Shown here: positions 1 through 7,769 of the stretch, in pieces
Layout of the letters: each line of letters starts with the position of its first letter
Position numbering within the stretch: the first letter of the stretch is position 1
Assembly (NCBI GenBank): GCA_964629475.1
Contig: CAZVQW010000024.1
Coordinates: 1 to 38,612 of the forward strand
Source of the DNA: SMWD01 sp964629475
GTDB taxonomy: Bacteria > Pseudomonadota > Gammaproteobacteria > Steroidobacterales > GCA-2729495
Length of the DNA: 38,612 bases
Reading direction: 5' to 3'
Program-made: the position numbers and the translations under genes
Notes under the pieces: generated by a model
Told to the model about the DNA's origin: nothing
Seen by the model: only the letters and a program-made list of their open reading frames with translations
The model's database searches: none

Positions 1-57
1 TTAGAACGTCGTGAGACAGTTCGGTCCCTATCTGCCGTAGGCGTTGGAAATTTGAGA
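1..57 (+). rRNA. 23S rRNA, fragment near the 3' end, truncated
   Basis: The first 57 bases match the peptidyl-transferase-centre end of bacterial 23S rRNA (GTCGTGAGACAGTTCGGTCC, then CTGCCGTAGGCGTTGG), roughly E. coli positions 2584-2640. The match stops after TTGGAAATTTGAG. The next conserved part, including the sarcin-ricin loop (AGTACGAGAGGACC) and the 3' end, is absent before the 5S gene. About 260 bases of the mature rRNA are therefore missing. The 5' side runs off the window. As shown this cannot encode a functional 23S 3' end; it is either a remnant or an assembly join. Confidence 0.85.
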
Positions 58-61
58 TGTA

Positions 62-83
62 GTAGGAGCGGCTTCAGCTGCGA
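62..83 (+). repeat. REP-like half-site between the 23S fragment and 5S
   Basis: The bases GTAGGAGCGGCTTCAGCTGC followed by GA match the imperfect palindromic REP core (GGAGCGGCTTNAGCCGCGA type) widespread in Pseudomonas and Xanthomonadales. They resemble each arm of the large palindrome at 23698-23771. It sits exactly where the 23S sequence breaks off, so it may mark the rearrangement or misassembly point. Confidence 0.6.
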
Positions 84-107
84 TTCCATTGATGATCTCC
101 AACCGAT

Positions 108-227
108 TTCCTGGCGGCAATAGTGACTGGGAACCACCTGATCCCATTTTGAACTCAGAAGTGAAAACGCTCAGCGCCGATGGTAGTGTGGGGTCTCCCC
201 ATGTGAGAGTAGGACACCGTCAGGCTG
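108..227 (+). rRNA. rrf: 5S ribosomal RNA
   Basis: This 120-base stretch aligns along its full length with gammaproteobacterial 5S rRNA. It has the CCTGGCGGC 5' strand, CACCTGATCCCATTTTGAAC, CTCAGAAGTGAAA, GCGCCGATGGTAGTGTGGGG, TCTCCCCATGTGAGAGTAGG and the closing CCGTCAGG that pairs with the 5' end. Ends are placed by pairing of the terminal helix and may be off by one or two bases. It follows the truncated 23S in the usual operon order. No U-tract terminator is obvious in the 157 bases before the next gene. Confidence 0.93.
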
Positions 228-384
228 GGCGAGCTCTGCACCGCGCTGCGAGAAATAAACGGGCGCTTGTGGAGCGATATCTGCTAAATTACAAATGTAA
301 GTATCATGAGCAGGCGCAAATGGTGTAACGCGCTTCGGTCTTTCTCTCTGCCTGCGGCATCTCGATCAATAAATAGGATCAATA

Positions 385-1437
385 ATGGCTGAATCAATAC
401 GACGTCGGGACTTTATCGCGGCTGTTCCGGCCGTGGCGGCGGCCGCGTTAATACCGTCTGTCAGCTCGGGCATTTCCGCCGGGCAGACGGGCAGGAAGGC
501 TTCTACACCGGTACTTGATAGTCATGTCCACTCGATGAGCCAGGCGCTGCACGATCTGATTTCGCCTTTTGTCCGTAAGCAGGGGGGTGAACTGAAACGC
601 TTCACCGGCGCTGAAATCGTTGATTATCTCGACCGTATAGGTGCTAGAAGAGCCTGCGCTTTGTCCTCAGGATATATGTGGGGAGGATCGCGGTTGGGAA
701 AATCGACGGCCAGTGCATTCGCAGTAGCGGACGATGAAGTGACACGTGTGCAGGCGGAGAATGATTTCGTCGCCCGGCAGGCGATAGATTTTCCTGAAAG
801 ACTCGTTCCGTTTGCCGGCATCAACCCACTCAAACCTTACGCGCTGGAAGAACTCGCGCGGTGCGTGGATACGCAGAACATGCGTGGGCTGAAACTGCAT
901 TTCTCGAATTCCGCGGTCAATCTGCGTGATGACAGACATTTGAAAGCAATCCAGCCGGTATTCGAGTATGCGGCAACGAATGATTTACCGATCATGCTGC
1001 ATTTCTTCCGCGGCCGAGTGGAAGAATTTGGCGCAACGGATTTTCGCTTGTTCGCCGATGCGATACTGGCGGAGTATTCTGATCTGCGAATCTGTTTTGC
1101 GCACTTCCTGGGCGGGGGTAACTATGCCGACGAAGTCGGCGACCTGGTCGATGCCGCCATCCGGGTGCTTGATGAGCAACCGGAACTGAATCGCAGCCGG
1201 CTTTTTCTTGATCTGGCAGTGGTCTTGAACCGCCAGCCGCGAGGACCATTTAAGGGAGTCACTGATCAGCAGCTGGACCGGCTGGGAGGACAGATGCGCG
1301 CGTGGGGGCTGAACAACATTCTATGGGGCAGCGACAATTTCGAAGACTATGTCGCTAAAACAAAGGATATGTGGCCGCTCGGTGGCGACGAACTGAGTCA
1401 GGTGCTGAGCAACGACGGCAGCTCATTTATCGGCTAG
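385..1437 (+). CDS. Tat-exported amidohydrolase family protein
   Basis: A metal-dependent hydrolase of the amidohydrolase-2 type (TIM-barrel superfamily; members include decarboxylases and lactonases). The N-terminus carries a twin-arginine signal (SIRRRDFIAA, then an Ala-rich stretch to about residue 35), so the enzyme is expected in the periplasm. The first metal motif HVHS lies at about residue 47. Later come the barrel strands LPIMLHFF, ICFAHFLGGG and ILWGSDNFED; the last holds the conserved Asp seen in this family. Length (350 aa) is normal for the family plus a signal. The ATG is preceded by AGGA at suitable distance. A strong terminator follows. Substrate is unknown; family assignment is firmer than any reaction. 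Confidence 0.8.
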   Translation: MAESIRRRDFIAAVPAVAAAALIPSVSSGISAGQTGRKASTPVLDSHVHSMSQALHDLISPFVRKQGGELKRFTGAEIVDYLDRIGARRACALSSGYMWGGSRLGKSTASAFAVADDEVTRVQAENDFVARQAIDFPERLVPFAGINPLKPYALEELARCVDTQNMRGLKLHFSNSAVNLRDDRHLKAIQPVFEYAATNDLPIMLHFFRGRVEEFGATDFRLFADAILAEYSDLRICFAHFLGGGNYADEVGDLVDAAIRVLDEQPELNRSRLFLDLAVVLNRQPRGPFKGVTDQQLDRLGGQMRAWGLNNILWGSDNFEDYVAKTKDMWPLGGDELSQVLSNDGSSFIG

Positions 1438-1461
1438 TGGTTCAACTTCCTGCCTGATACG

Positions 1462-1503
1462 AAAAGCCCCAGCGGTCTTTGGACGGCAGGGGCTTTTTTT
1501 ATT
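1462..1503. terminator. Bidirectional Rho-independent terminator
   Basis: AAAAGCCCC (1462-1470) and GGGGCTTTTTTTATT (from 1489) form a GC stem closed by a loop of about 18 bases and followed by seven T on the + strand. The complement ends GGGGCTTTTC, so it can also serve the convergent RidA-like gene. Confidence 0.85.
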
Positions 1504-1547
1504 CGTCGGTATAACGCTTGGGAATATCCCGGTTTGCCGCAAATTTG

Positions 1548-2096
1548 TCAGGTTCTGATTTCAAACAAAGATTCGACTTCGACTGCGGCATTGATGGGTA
1601 ATGAATTGGCACCCAACGCGGCGCGAGCCGCCAGTCCGGCATCACCGAACACATCGCGAAACAGTTCCGAGACGCCATTTATTACACTGGACTGCCCGGA
1701 AAAATCATCAGTACAGTTGACGAAACCGCGAATCTGCAGGCATTGCACGACTCGATCAAGGTCGCCGTCGCAGGCCGCCTTCAATTGAGCCAGAATGCGC
1801 AAACCCACATGGCGGGCCGCGATGTATCCATCTTCGACCGTCAGATCCTTGCCCACTTTGCCGAATGTTGGCGTATCGAGATCGGCTGGTGGAATCTGCC
1901 CGGCGATAAACACCTGATTACCGTTCACACGGTATGGCACATAGACTGCTACCGGCTTGGCCGCCTGCGGCAGTTCCAGCCCTATCGATCTCAGTTTGCC
2001 CTCGACCCCGTACGACTCGGCCGAATTGGCTGTTTGGGTGATTCCCAACGCTACTGATGCTGTTCCCAGCATTTCAAAGAATGATCGTCTGTTCAT
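1548..2096 (-). CDS. RidA/YjgF family protein with Tat-like signal
   Basis: Belongs to the YjgF/YER057c/UK114 (RidA) superfamily, whose best-known members hydrolyse reactive enamine/imine intermediates. Family features are VNGNQVFIAGQIPP near residue 60, an AARHVGLRILAQLKAACDGDLDRVV helix block given here in outline, and the C-terminal RAALGANSLPINAAVEVE, which corresponds to the RidA Arg and ligand-pocket region. The N-terminus (MNRRSFFEMLGTASVALG) looks like a short Tat signal. That is unusual, because RidA proteins are normally cytosolic. At 182 aa it is longer than classic RidA (about 128) because of this leader and a 35-residue linker. It converges with the Tat-exported amidohydrolase and shares its terminator. 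Substrate unknown. Confidence 0.75.
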   Translation of the reverse strand: MNRRSFFEMLGTASVALGITQTANSAESYGVEGKLRSIGLELPQAAKPVAVYVPYRVNGNQVFIAGQIPPADLDTPTFGKVGKDLTVEDGYIAARHVGLRILAQLKAACDGDLDRVVQCLQIRGFVNCTDDFSGQSSVINGVSELFRDVFGDAGLAARAALGANSLPINAAVEVESLFEIRT

Positions 2097-2288
2097 CGGA
2101 TTCTCTTTTTACGGTTGTAACAAGAACATACTAAATAGGGTTAGGGTAAAAATCAGCTCGGTGAGTGGACGGGTGTGGTTGGTCCGGGGCTGCGTTTGAA
2201 ATGTCGCTGGTGCTAGCGTTCAGTTGTTTAATTTCCTGTCTGAATCGAACGTTCCCAGGTATCAGGCCGGTATTTACTCTGACCTTAA

Positions 2289-3200
2289 TTATTTCGACCA
2301 CGTCTCAACGCACTGACAGACAGGGCAGTAGAAAAGTGCCCGCCCGCTTACGTTGACTCGCTCGATTGCGGTACCACAGGTATAACAAGGTTCGTCGCCG
2401 CGGCGAAATACGGCAAAGCGAATGGCCTCTTTATTTACCCGTTGCCTCTGTTTTGATGATGTTGATTTTCCGGTCTCAGCATCGGATCGTTTGTGCGTGG
2501 AAAGCCACTGTTCTCGCAGTTGGGCAACCAGCTTGGGTGGGTTGGTAAGGCCGCCGGTCCTGTAACTACGTTGTGTGATAGCGAGTGTTTGCCAGCTCAG
2601 GCGTGATAGTGCATTTCTTGTTAGTTCACCGGGGTTGCTCCACGGATTCAAGCGCGCTGCAAATAGTATTTCCGAGCGCAGATAGTCACCGATTCCAGCC
2701 AGATAATGTTGGTCCACATATAGAGCAGCCAGGCTGCGTCGTCTGAATTCAGGTGATATTGCGCGATCGCGCAACGTCAGCCAATCGATATCCCTGTCTA
2801 AAATATCCGGCCCCAGCCTGGATAGAAACGGATGTTGAGCTTGTTCATCGGTGCTCAGCAGTTCAATCTCAGATGCACTATAGAGCAAGGCACTATGTTC
2901 GTTGGTATGCAGCCCTAAACGTAGCGACCGTTTCGTATCCGGTAACATTCCACGCGGGCATACCCACCAGCGACCGTAGAGTTGATTGTGGCTGTAGATA
3001 GTTTGCCCCCCATTCAGGCGGGTCAGCATGGCTTTGCCGTGAGTGTCGATGCGCATTACGTGTTGGCCGACGAGCTCTTTAGAGCGACGTGCTAGCTTTG
3101 GGAATGAATCTGGAGCGAAAAACACCATTTCCAGCGGCTGGCCCACGAGCACTGTGGAAATCTGGTCGGCCGCGCGACGTATTTCAGGTCCTTCCGGCAT
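2289..3200 (-). CDS. nei: Endonuclease VIII-like DNA glycosylase (Nei)
   Basis: Base excision repair glycosylase/AP lyase of the Fpg/Nei family, removing oxidised pyrimidines. The start is placed at the ATG giving MPEGPEIRR, because the mature enzyme needs Pro2 as nucleophile and Glu3; the 12 codons upstream are not conserved. Visible features are the HGKAM lysine loop (about residue 52), the helix-two-turn-helix GIGDYLRSEILF, and a C-terminal zinc finger (CYTC, later CPVC with SGRALFY before it). Length 303 aa against about 263 in E. coli; the extra length is a basic linker before the zinc finger. The normally conserved Asn of GxGNYLxxE is Asp here (codon GAC). It is divergent from the glycerophosphotransferase-like gene. 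Confidence 0.92.
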   Translation of the reverse strand: MPEGPEIRRAADQISTVLVGQPLEMVFFAPDSFPKLARRSKELVGQHVMRIDTHGKAMLTRLNGGQTIYSHNQLYGRWWVCPRGMLPDTKRSLRLGLHTNEHSALLYSASEIELLSTDEQAQHPFLSRLGPDILDRDIDWLTLRDRAISPEFRRRSLAALYVDQHYLAGIGDYLRSEILFAARLNPWSNPGELTRNALSRLSWQTLAITQRSYRTGGLTNPPKLVAQLREQWLSTHKRSDAETGKSTSSKQRQRVNKEAIRFAVFRRGDEPCYTCGTAIERVNVSGRALFYCPVCQCVETWSK

Positions 3201-3399
3201 AAGTAATGTCTGGTCGTACTCACAAGGTGAGTGCATAGTATATGGCGATTGGAGCAGCGCATAGAAAATACCTTTTTCCTGATATCACGGGGGGATCGTT
3301 GAAAGTCCAACCCGTGCGATTCGACTCACTCACCGCGTGATAGTGTCTATAGTTAAATATCGGTAAATACTATGGTGCGGCATAGTAGGTTAGATCGTT

Positions 3400-5289
3400 A
3401 TGCGCCAACTCATTAGAAATCTTGGTGCGAGCTTTGCTCGCCTGTACCTGTTGCCATGGTATTTCCTGTCCGGGTTCGTGCCCCGGCGCAACAACCTGTG
3501 GGTATTCGGTTCCTGGGGCGGGGAAAGGTTCGCCGACAACGCAGCGGCGCTTTTTCGTTTTTGCCACGTCAACCCCGATTCAGCCAGCATGGACAATCAC
3601 ATTGAACTGGTCTGGATTTCACACCGACTCGACGTCGTTCGGCAGGTCAGGGCTCTCGGCTACAAAGCTTACTGGTGGTGGTCGCCTGTCGGGATGCTCA
3701 AATGCCTGCGGGCGCGCCTGTATCTGTTCGACTGTTTTGCCAAGGACATCAATTTCTGGATGTCTCGCGGTGCGATGCTGGTGAACTTGTGGAGCGGCGT
3801 CCCGTTGAAGAGCTTTGAACGCGACATCGATAACCCACGCAGCCGCTATTACCGTTTGTTTCATGGTTCATTTATCGAAAGACTCATCCTGTCGGGACTG
3901 ATGCCCTGGCACGCTATCAGGCCGGACCTCATTATCGCTACCTCTGCCGAAGCGCAAACCATCATCGCTCGCGCCTTTGATATTCCGGAGCAGGCCGTTG
4001 TGATCACGGGTCTGCCTCGCAATGACCAACTTCTGACACCAGCTCCAGACCTGGAATTACCGGTGGTGGTAACCGACGCGATCAGCGCCCACCGGAAAAT
4101 TTTCTTCTACCTGCCAACTTTTCGGGACAGCGGTCGCTCGTTTGCCGACTTTGACTGGTCGCGGCTGGATGACTTGCTGAAGCAGTGCGATGCCTGCTTG
4201 CTCATCAAGTTTCATCCTGTGGATCAGACCAAACTGCACACCAACGCCCGGAATGTACATGTGTTGGACCGGCATCTCGACATCTACCGGATACTGCCCC
4301 ACATCGCCGTTCTGATCAGCGACTATTCCTCCGTCATCTGGGACTATCTCTTATTGCGCCGACCGGTCATTCTGTTCGCACCAGACATGGAAGACTTCAC
4401 CGTCACCAGTCGATCACTCAATTTCGACCTGGCCGGGCTGGCCATCGGCCCGGTCTGCCATACATTCGATCAGCTAACCGATGCCATGCTGGTTTGCTGT
4501 GACGAAGAGCACCTCGATACCGAAATGACGGACAAGCAGGCGCAAGTGGCAGGAAGATTTCACACTTACCTGGATGCCAACAGCGCTCGGCGGGTTCTCG
4601 ACGCCATAGAGGAACAGCTTTCTTTCTCAGTATTACAGCAACCGGGCTTGCTGGCGAAACTGCGTTACAAGCTCCGTTACAACTCATGGCCCCGCCTGAT
4701 CGTCAATGTGCTGAAACGGATTGGTATTACTATCCTGCCGTACTACGTATTTCGCCGCGACATCTCCGGTCCACCGAAGCAACCGAGTTGTGAGGGCTAT
4801 GAGTTTTCCGAACTCACTACAGAGGACATGCCGCGGATCGCCCGCCTGCCGCTGGTGCACAGTAGCGAGCAAACTTACCTGCTGCGTCAACGTAACGGAC
4901 AGCGATGTTTTGCGTTACGACAAGATGGCGAGCTCTGCGCTTTCTGCTGGATGGATCCGGACCGGTTTAGTTTTGTGGGTGAAGGAGAGGCGCTGCAAGC
5001 CGACGAGGCTTATCTCTACGATATCTATACGACACCTTCGCAACGCGGGCACAACCTCGCACCGATCCTGAATGCCTGCTACACGGAATTGCTGCGCGCC
5101 GAGGGCATTCGCATCGTCCTCGGCGTAGTCGATTCGATGAATCGCTCATCGTTGAACTACGTCAGGAAAATCGGCAGCCGGGTGCAGCGGAAAAACCTGT
5201 ATCTGAACCTGTTCGGCCTGATGAAGAAATCCATCGTGCTTGAGGTTCTAGCAGATGAAGAATCACCCCGCCCCATTGAAAACCGATAA
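3400..5289 (+). CDS. CDP-glycerol glycerophosphotransferase-like protein fused to a GNAT domain
   Basis: Residues about 15-400 match the TagB/TagF-like glycerophosphotransferase family (GT-B fold) that makes glycerol- or ribitol-phosphate polymers on envelope glycans. Seen are NNLWVFGSWGG near the N-terminus, ITGLPRNDQLL, FYLPTFRDSG, IKFHPVD with His272, and SDYSSVIWDY at 307, which is the nucleotide-binding segment of the family. From about residue 467 a second domain begins (YEFSELTTEDMPRIARL) and ends near 615. It has the GNAT acetyl-CoA loop shape (YLYDIYTTPSQRGHNLAPIL, Gln/Arg-x-x-Gly at about 548). The fusion suggests a polymerase/acetyltransferase acting on a surface glycan or phosphoglycerol substituent. 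No TM segment is certain. Only one such gene is present; no glycan cluster surrounds it. Confidence 0.78.
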   Translation: MRQLIRNLGASFARLYLLPWYFLSGFVPRRNNLWVFGSWGGERFADNAAALFRFCHVNPDSASMDNHIELVWISHRLDVVRQVRALGYKAYWWWSPVGMLKCLRARLYLFDCFAKDINFWMSRGAMLVNLWSGVPLKSFERDIDNPRSRYYRLFHGSFIERLILSGLMPWHAIRPDLIIATSAEAQTIIARAFDIPEQAVVITGLPRNDQLLTPAPDLELPVVVTDAISAHRKIFFYLPTFRDSGRSFADFDWSRLDDLLKQCDACLLIKFHPVDQTKLHTNARNVHVLDRHLDIYRILPHIAVLISDYSSVIWDYLLLRRPVILFAPDMEDFTVTSRSLNFDLAGLAIGPVCHTFDQLTDAMLVCCDEEHLDTEMTDKQAQVAGRFHTYLDANSARRVLDAIEEQLSFSVLQQPGLLAKLRYKLRYNSWPRLIVNVLKRIGITILPYYVFRRDISGPPKQPSCEGYEFSELTTEDMPRIARLPLVHSSEQTYLLRQRNGQRCFALRQDGELCAFCWMDPDRFSFVGEGEALQADEAYLYDIYTTPSQRGHNLAPILNACYTELLRAEGIRIVLGVVDSMNRSSLNYVRKIGSRVQRKNLYLNLFGLMKKSIVLEVLADEESPRPIENR

Positions 5290-5568
5290 GCGTCTCCCGA
5301 AGCCGATATATGCCAGTTGATTTTCCTGATCGTCGCGTACCGGTCAGCCCGGCTATCAAAAATACCGACCAAAATGCATGATGTAGAAGCGACCATTGTC
5401 AGAAGTTGTATTTCCGGAACTTCCGATTGAGCGGGCACTAACGCAACCAATCCATTTCTTCAACACGTATATTCCCTTAGTTGTGCGGCACTTTATTTTA
5501 AGGTCATAGCTGGCAAAAGATTTGAATTAGTGCAATGTATGAACCTCATGCGTTTGGGGGGGGTTCCC
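5290..5568 (+). other. Intergenic region upstream of nirS
   Basis: About 280 bases with no convincing gene. A TTGAT at 5317-5321 is followed by CTGATC, but this does not form the TTGAT-N4-ATCAA FNR/NNR box expected for denitrification control, and no other box was found. A run of eight G lies 6 bases before the chosen nirS ATG. Confidence 0.5.
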
Positions 5569-7686
5569 ATGTATCGTTATCCAGTTACCTGGAACTTGTT
5601 CCGTGTCTTTTCCTGTCTGTCGACATTGCCAAAGATACGCTTTGCATTTCTAATTTTCGGCTTTTTATCGTTCGTCACCCTGCCAGGCTATGCCAGGGCG
5701 GAGACTGGCGCTGAACTATATGCTGCGAACTGTGCGGCCTGTCATCAGGCCGACGGTAAAGGTCTGCCCGGTGCATTCCCGCCGCTGGCCAATTCGGACT
5801 ATATCAAGGACGATCCGTGGCGCCTTGTCGAGGTCACCGTCAAGGGTCTGAGCGGTCCGCTGACAGTCAATGGCGTCGAATACAAAAATGTCATGCCGGC
5901 GATGAGTTACCTCAGTGACGAGGAACTGTCTTCGATCGTAACCTACGTACTGAACAGCTGGGGTAATTCAGGTGGCCAATTTAGTGCCGAGCAGATCGGC
6001 AGGTATCGTCGGGAGGCCGGGCTCGAAGCGCGTCAGGGTGGCGGCGAACGGCATCCGGATACGCCAGAGGCTGAGCACATATACCAGAGCCAGTCGCTTG
6101 CCATGCAAGATGCCGAGCAGGTCATCACGCCCGGAGCTCCGGCGCTGAGCCAGGCGGAATTCGAAAACGCTCGCAAACTGTATTTTGAGCGGTGCGCCGG
6201 TTGTCACGGTGTGCTGCGCAAAGGCGCTACCGGTAAGCCGCTGACGCCTGATATTACGCAGGAAAAGGGTACCGATTACCTGAAGGCATTGATTAATTTT
6301 GGTTCTCCGGCCGGTATGCCGAACTGGGGTACTTCGGGCGAACTCAGCGATGAGGATATCGATATCCTTGCCCGCTATCTGCAACATGCGCCACCGATGC
6401 CGTCGGAGTTTGGTCTCGAGGAGATGAAAGCGACATGGAAAGTCCTGATCCCGGTCGAAGATCGGCCAACCAAACCGGAAAATAAACTTAACCGGGACAA
6501 CATTTTTGCGGTCACACTTCGCGACAGTGGCGAAGTTGCATTGATTGATGGCGATACCAAGGACATTGTCGAGGTAATTTCAACCGGTTATGCGGTACAT
6601 ATATCGCGAATGTCGCACTCGGGGCGTTATGTGTACACGATCGGGCGTGATGCAAAGATCGACCTGATCGACCTGTGGATGAAGAAGCCGCAGCCGGTCG
6701 CAGAAATTCGCATCGGCCTCGAGGCACGCTCCGTCGAGACATCCAAATACGAAGGCTACGAGGATACCTATGCGATCGCCGGCGCTTACTGGCCGCCGCA
6801 GTACGTCATCATGGATGGGGCAACGCTCGAGCCCAGAAAAATTGTCTCGACACGAGGCATGACTGTCGACACGCAGGAATATCATCCTGAGCCGCGTGTC
6901 GCCGCAATCATCGCATCGCACCAGCATCCCGAGTTTATTGTCAACGTCAAGGAAACCGGGCGTATCCTGCTGGTCGATTACTCCGATATCGACAACCTGA
7001 CGGTCACGACGATCAATGCCGCGCGCTTCCTGCATGACGGCGGCTGGGATTCGACAAAACGGTATTTTCTGACGGCCGCCAACAAGTCAGACAAAGTGGC
7101 TGTTATCGACTCACTGGAACGCAAGCTCGTCAAACTCGTCGACGTCGACAAGATTCCGCACCCGGGGCGTGGCGCCAACTTCGAGCACCCGACTTACGGC
7201 CCGGTCTGGGTCACGAGTGCTCTTGGTAACGACAAAATCACAATGATCGGTACGGATCCCGAAGGCCATCCCGATCAGGCGTGGAAGGTCGTGCAGGTCA
7301 TTTCCGGTCAGGGCGGTGGTTCGTTATTCGTCAAGACCCATCCTAATTCACGCAACCTGTGGGTCGATAGCCCGCTGAATCCTGATACGCCAATCAGCCA
7401 GTCGGTTGCGGTATTTGATATTAACAATATCGATGCCGGCTACGAGGTTCTGCCGATCGCCGAATGGGCCGGTGTCGGTGACGGGGCAAAGCGTGTCGTG
7501 CACCCGGAATATAATAAGAATGGTGACGAAGTCTGGTTCTCGGTCTGGAGCGGTATGGAAGAAGAATCGGCCATCGTCGTGGTGGATGACAAGACACGCA
7601 AACTCAAGAAAGTCATCAAGGGTAAAAATATTATTACGCCAACCGGCAAGTTCAACGTCTATAACACGATGAACGACATCTACTGA
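5569..7686 (+). CDS. nirS: Cytochrome cd1 nitrite reductase with an additional N-terminal cytochrome c domain
   Basis: Periplasmic NO-forming nitrite reductase of denitrification. After a signal peptide (cleavage near YARA-ET) come a cytochrome c domain with CAACH (55-59), a second one with CAGCH (209-213) followed by GVLRKGATGKPLTPDITQ, and the eight-bladed d1-haem propeller to the C-terminus (NVYNTMNDIY). The second and third parts follow the P. aeruginosa NirS pattern closely. The proximal d1 ligand His344 (YAVHISRMS) and the two active-site histidines His489 (FLHDGGWD) and His531 (PHPGRG) are present with the spacing of P. aeruginosa His182/327/369, which excludes NirF and argues against NirN. 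Classical NirS (about 568 aa) has one c-haem, so the first domain is extra. Upstream in-frame starts at 5530 (GTG), 5539 and 5548 are possible. No nirDEFGHJ maturation genes lie nearby. Confidence 0.95.
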   Translation: MYRYPVTWNLFRVFSCLSTLPKIRFAFLIFGFLSFVTLPGYARAETGAELYAANCAACHQADGKGLPGAFPPLANSDYIKDDPWRLVEVTVKGLSGPLTVNGVEYKNVMPAMSYLSDEELSSIVTYVLNSWGNSGGQFSAEQIGRYRREAGLEARQGGGERHPDTPEAEHIYQSQSLAMQDAEQVITPGAPALSQAEFENARKLYFERCAGCHGVLRKGATGKPLTPDITQEKGTDYLKALINFGSPAGMPNWGTSGELSDEDIDILARYLQHAPPMPSEFGLEEMKATWKVLIPVEDRPTKPENKLNRDNIFAVTLRDSGEVALIDGDTKDIVEVISTGYAVHISRMSHSGRYVYTIGRDAKIDLIDLWMKKPQPVAEIRIGLEARSVETSKYEGYEDTYAIAGAYWPPQYVIMDGATLEPRKIVSTRGMTVDTQEYHPEPRVAAIIASHQHPEFIVNVKETGRILLVDYSDIDNLTVTTINAARFLHDGGWDSTKRYFLTAANKSDKVAVIDSLERKLVKLVDVDKIPHPGRGANFEHPTYGPVWVTSALGNDKITMIGTDPEGHPDQAWKVVQVISGQGGGSLFVKTHPNSRNLWVDSPLNPDTPISQSVAVFDINNIDAGYEVLPIAEWAGVGDGAKRVVHPEYNKNGDEVWFSVWSGMEEESAIVVVDDKTRKLKKVIKGKNIITPTGKFNVYNTMNDIY

Positions 7687-7698
7687 TCGAATCAATAA

Positions 7699-7732
7699 GG
7701 CCGGGCCCCATTGTTGGGGCCCGACTTTTTTA
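7699..7732 (+). terminator. Rho-independent terminator after nirS
   Basis: GCCGGGCCCCA and TGGGGCCCGAC form a long GC stem around a TTGT loop, followed by TTTTTT. It lies 13 bases past the nirS stop and before the convergent aldehyde dehydrogenase. Confidence 0.92.
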
Positions 7733-7769
7733 TGCCGGACAGGGTGTAACCCTGCTTTCTCCAATCGGT

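Noticed and set aside
89..328. 79-codon open frame starting in the rRNA region
   Set aside because: It lies across 5S rRNA and reads rRNA sequence; not a protein gene.
5317..5331. TTGATTTTCCTGATC upstream of nirS as an FNR/NNR site
   Set aside because: The second half does not read ATCAA at the right spacing.
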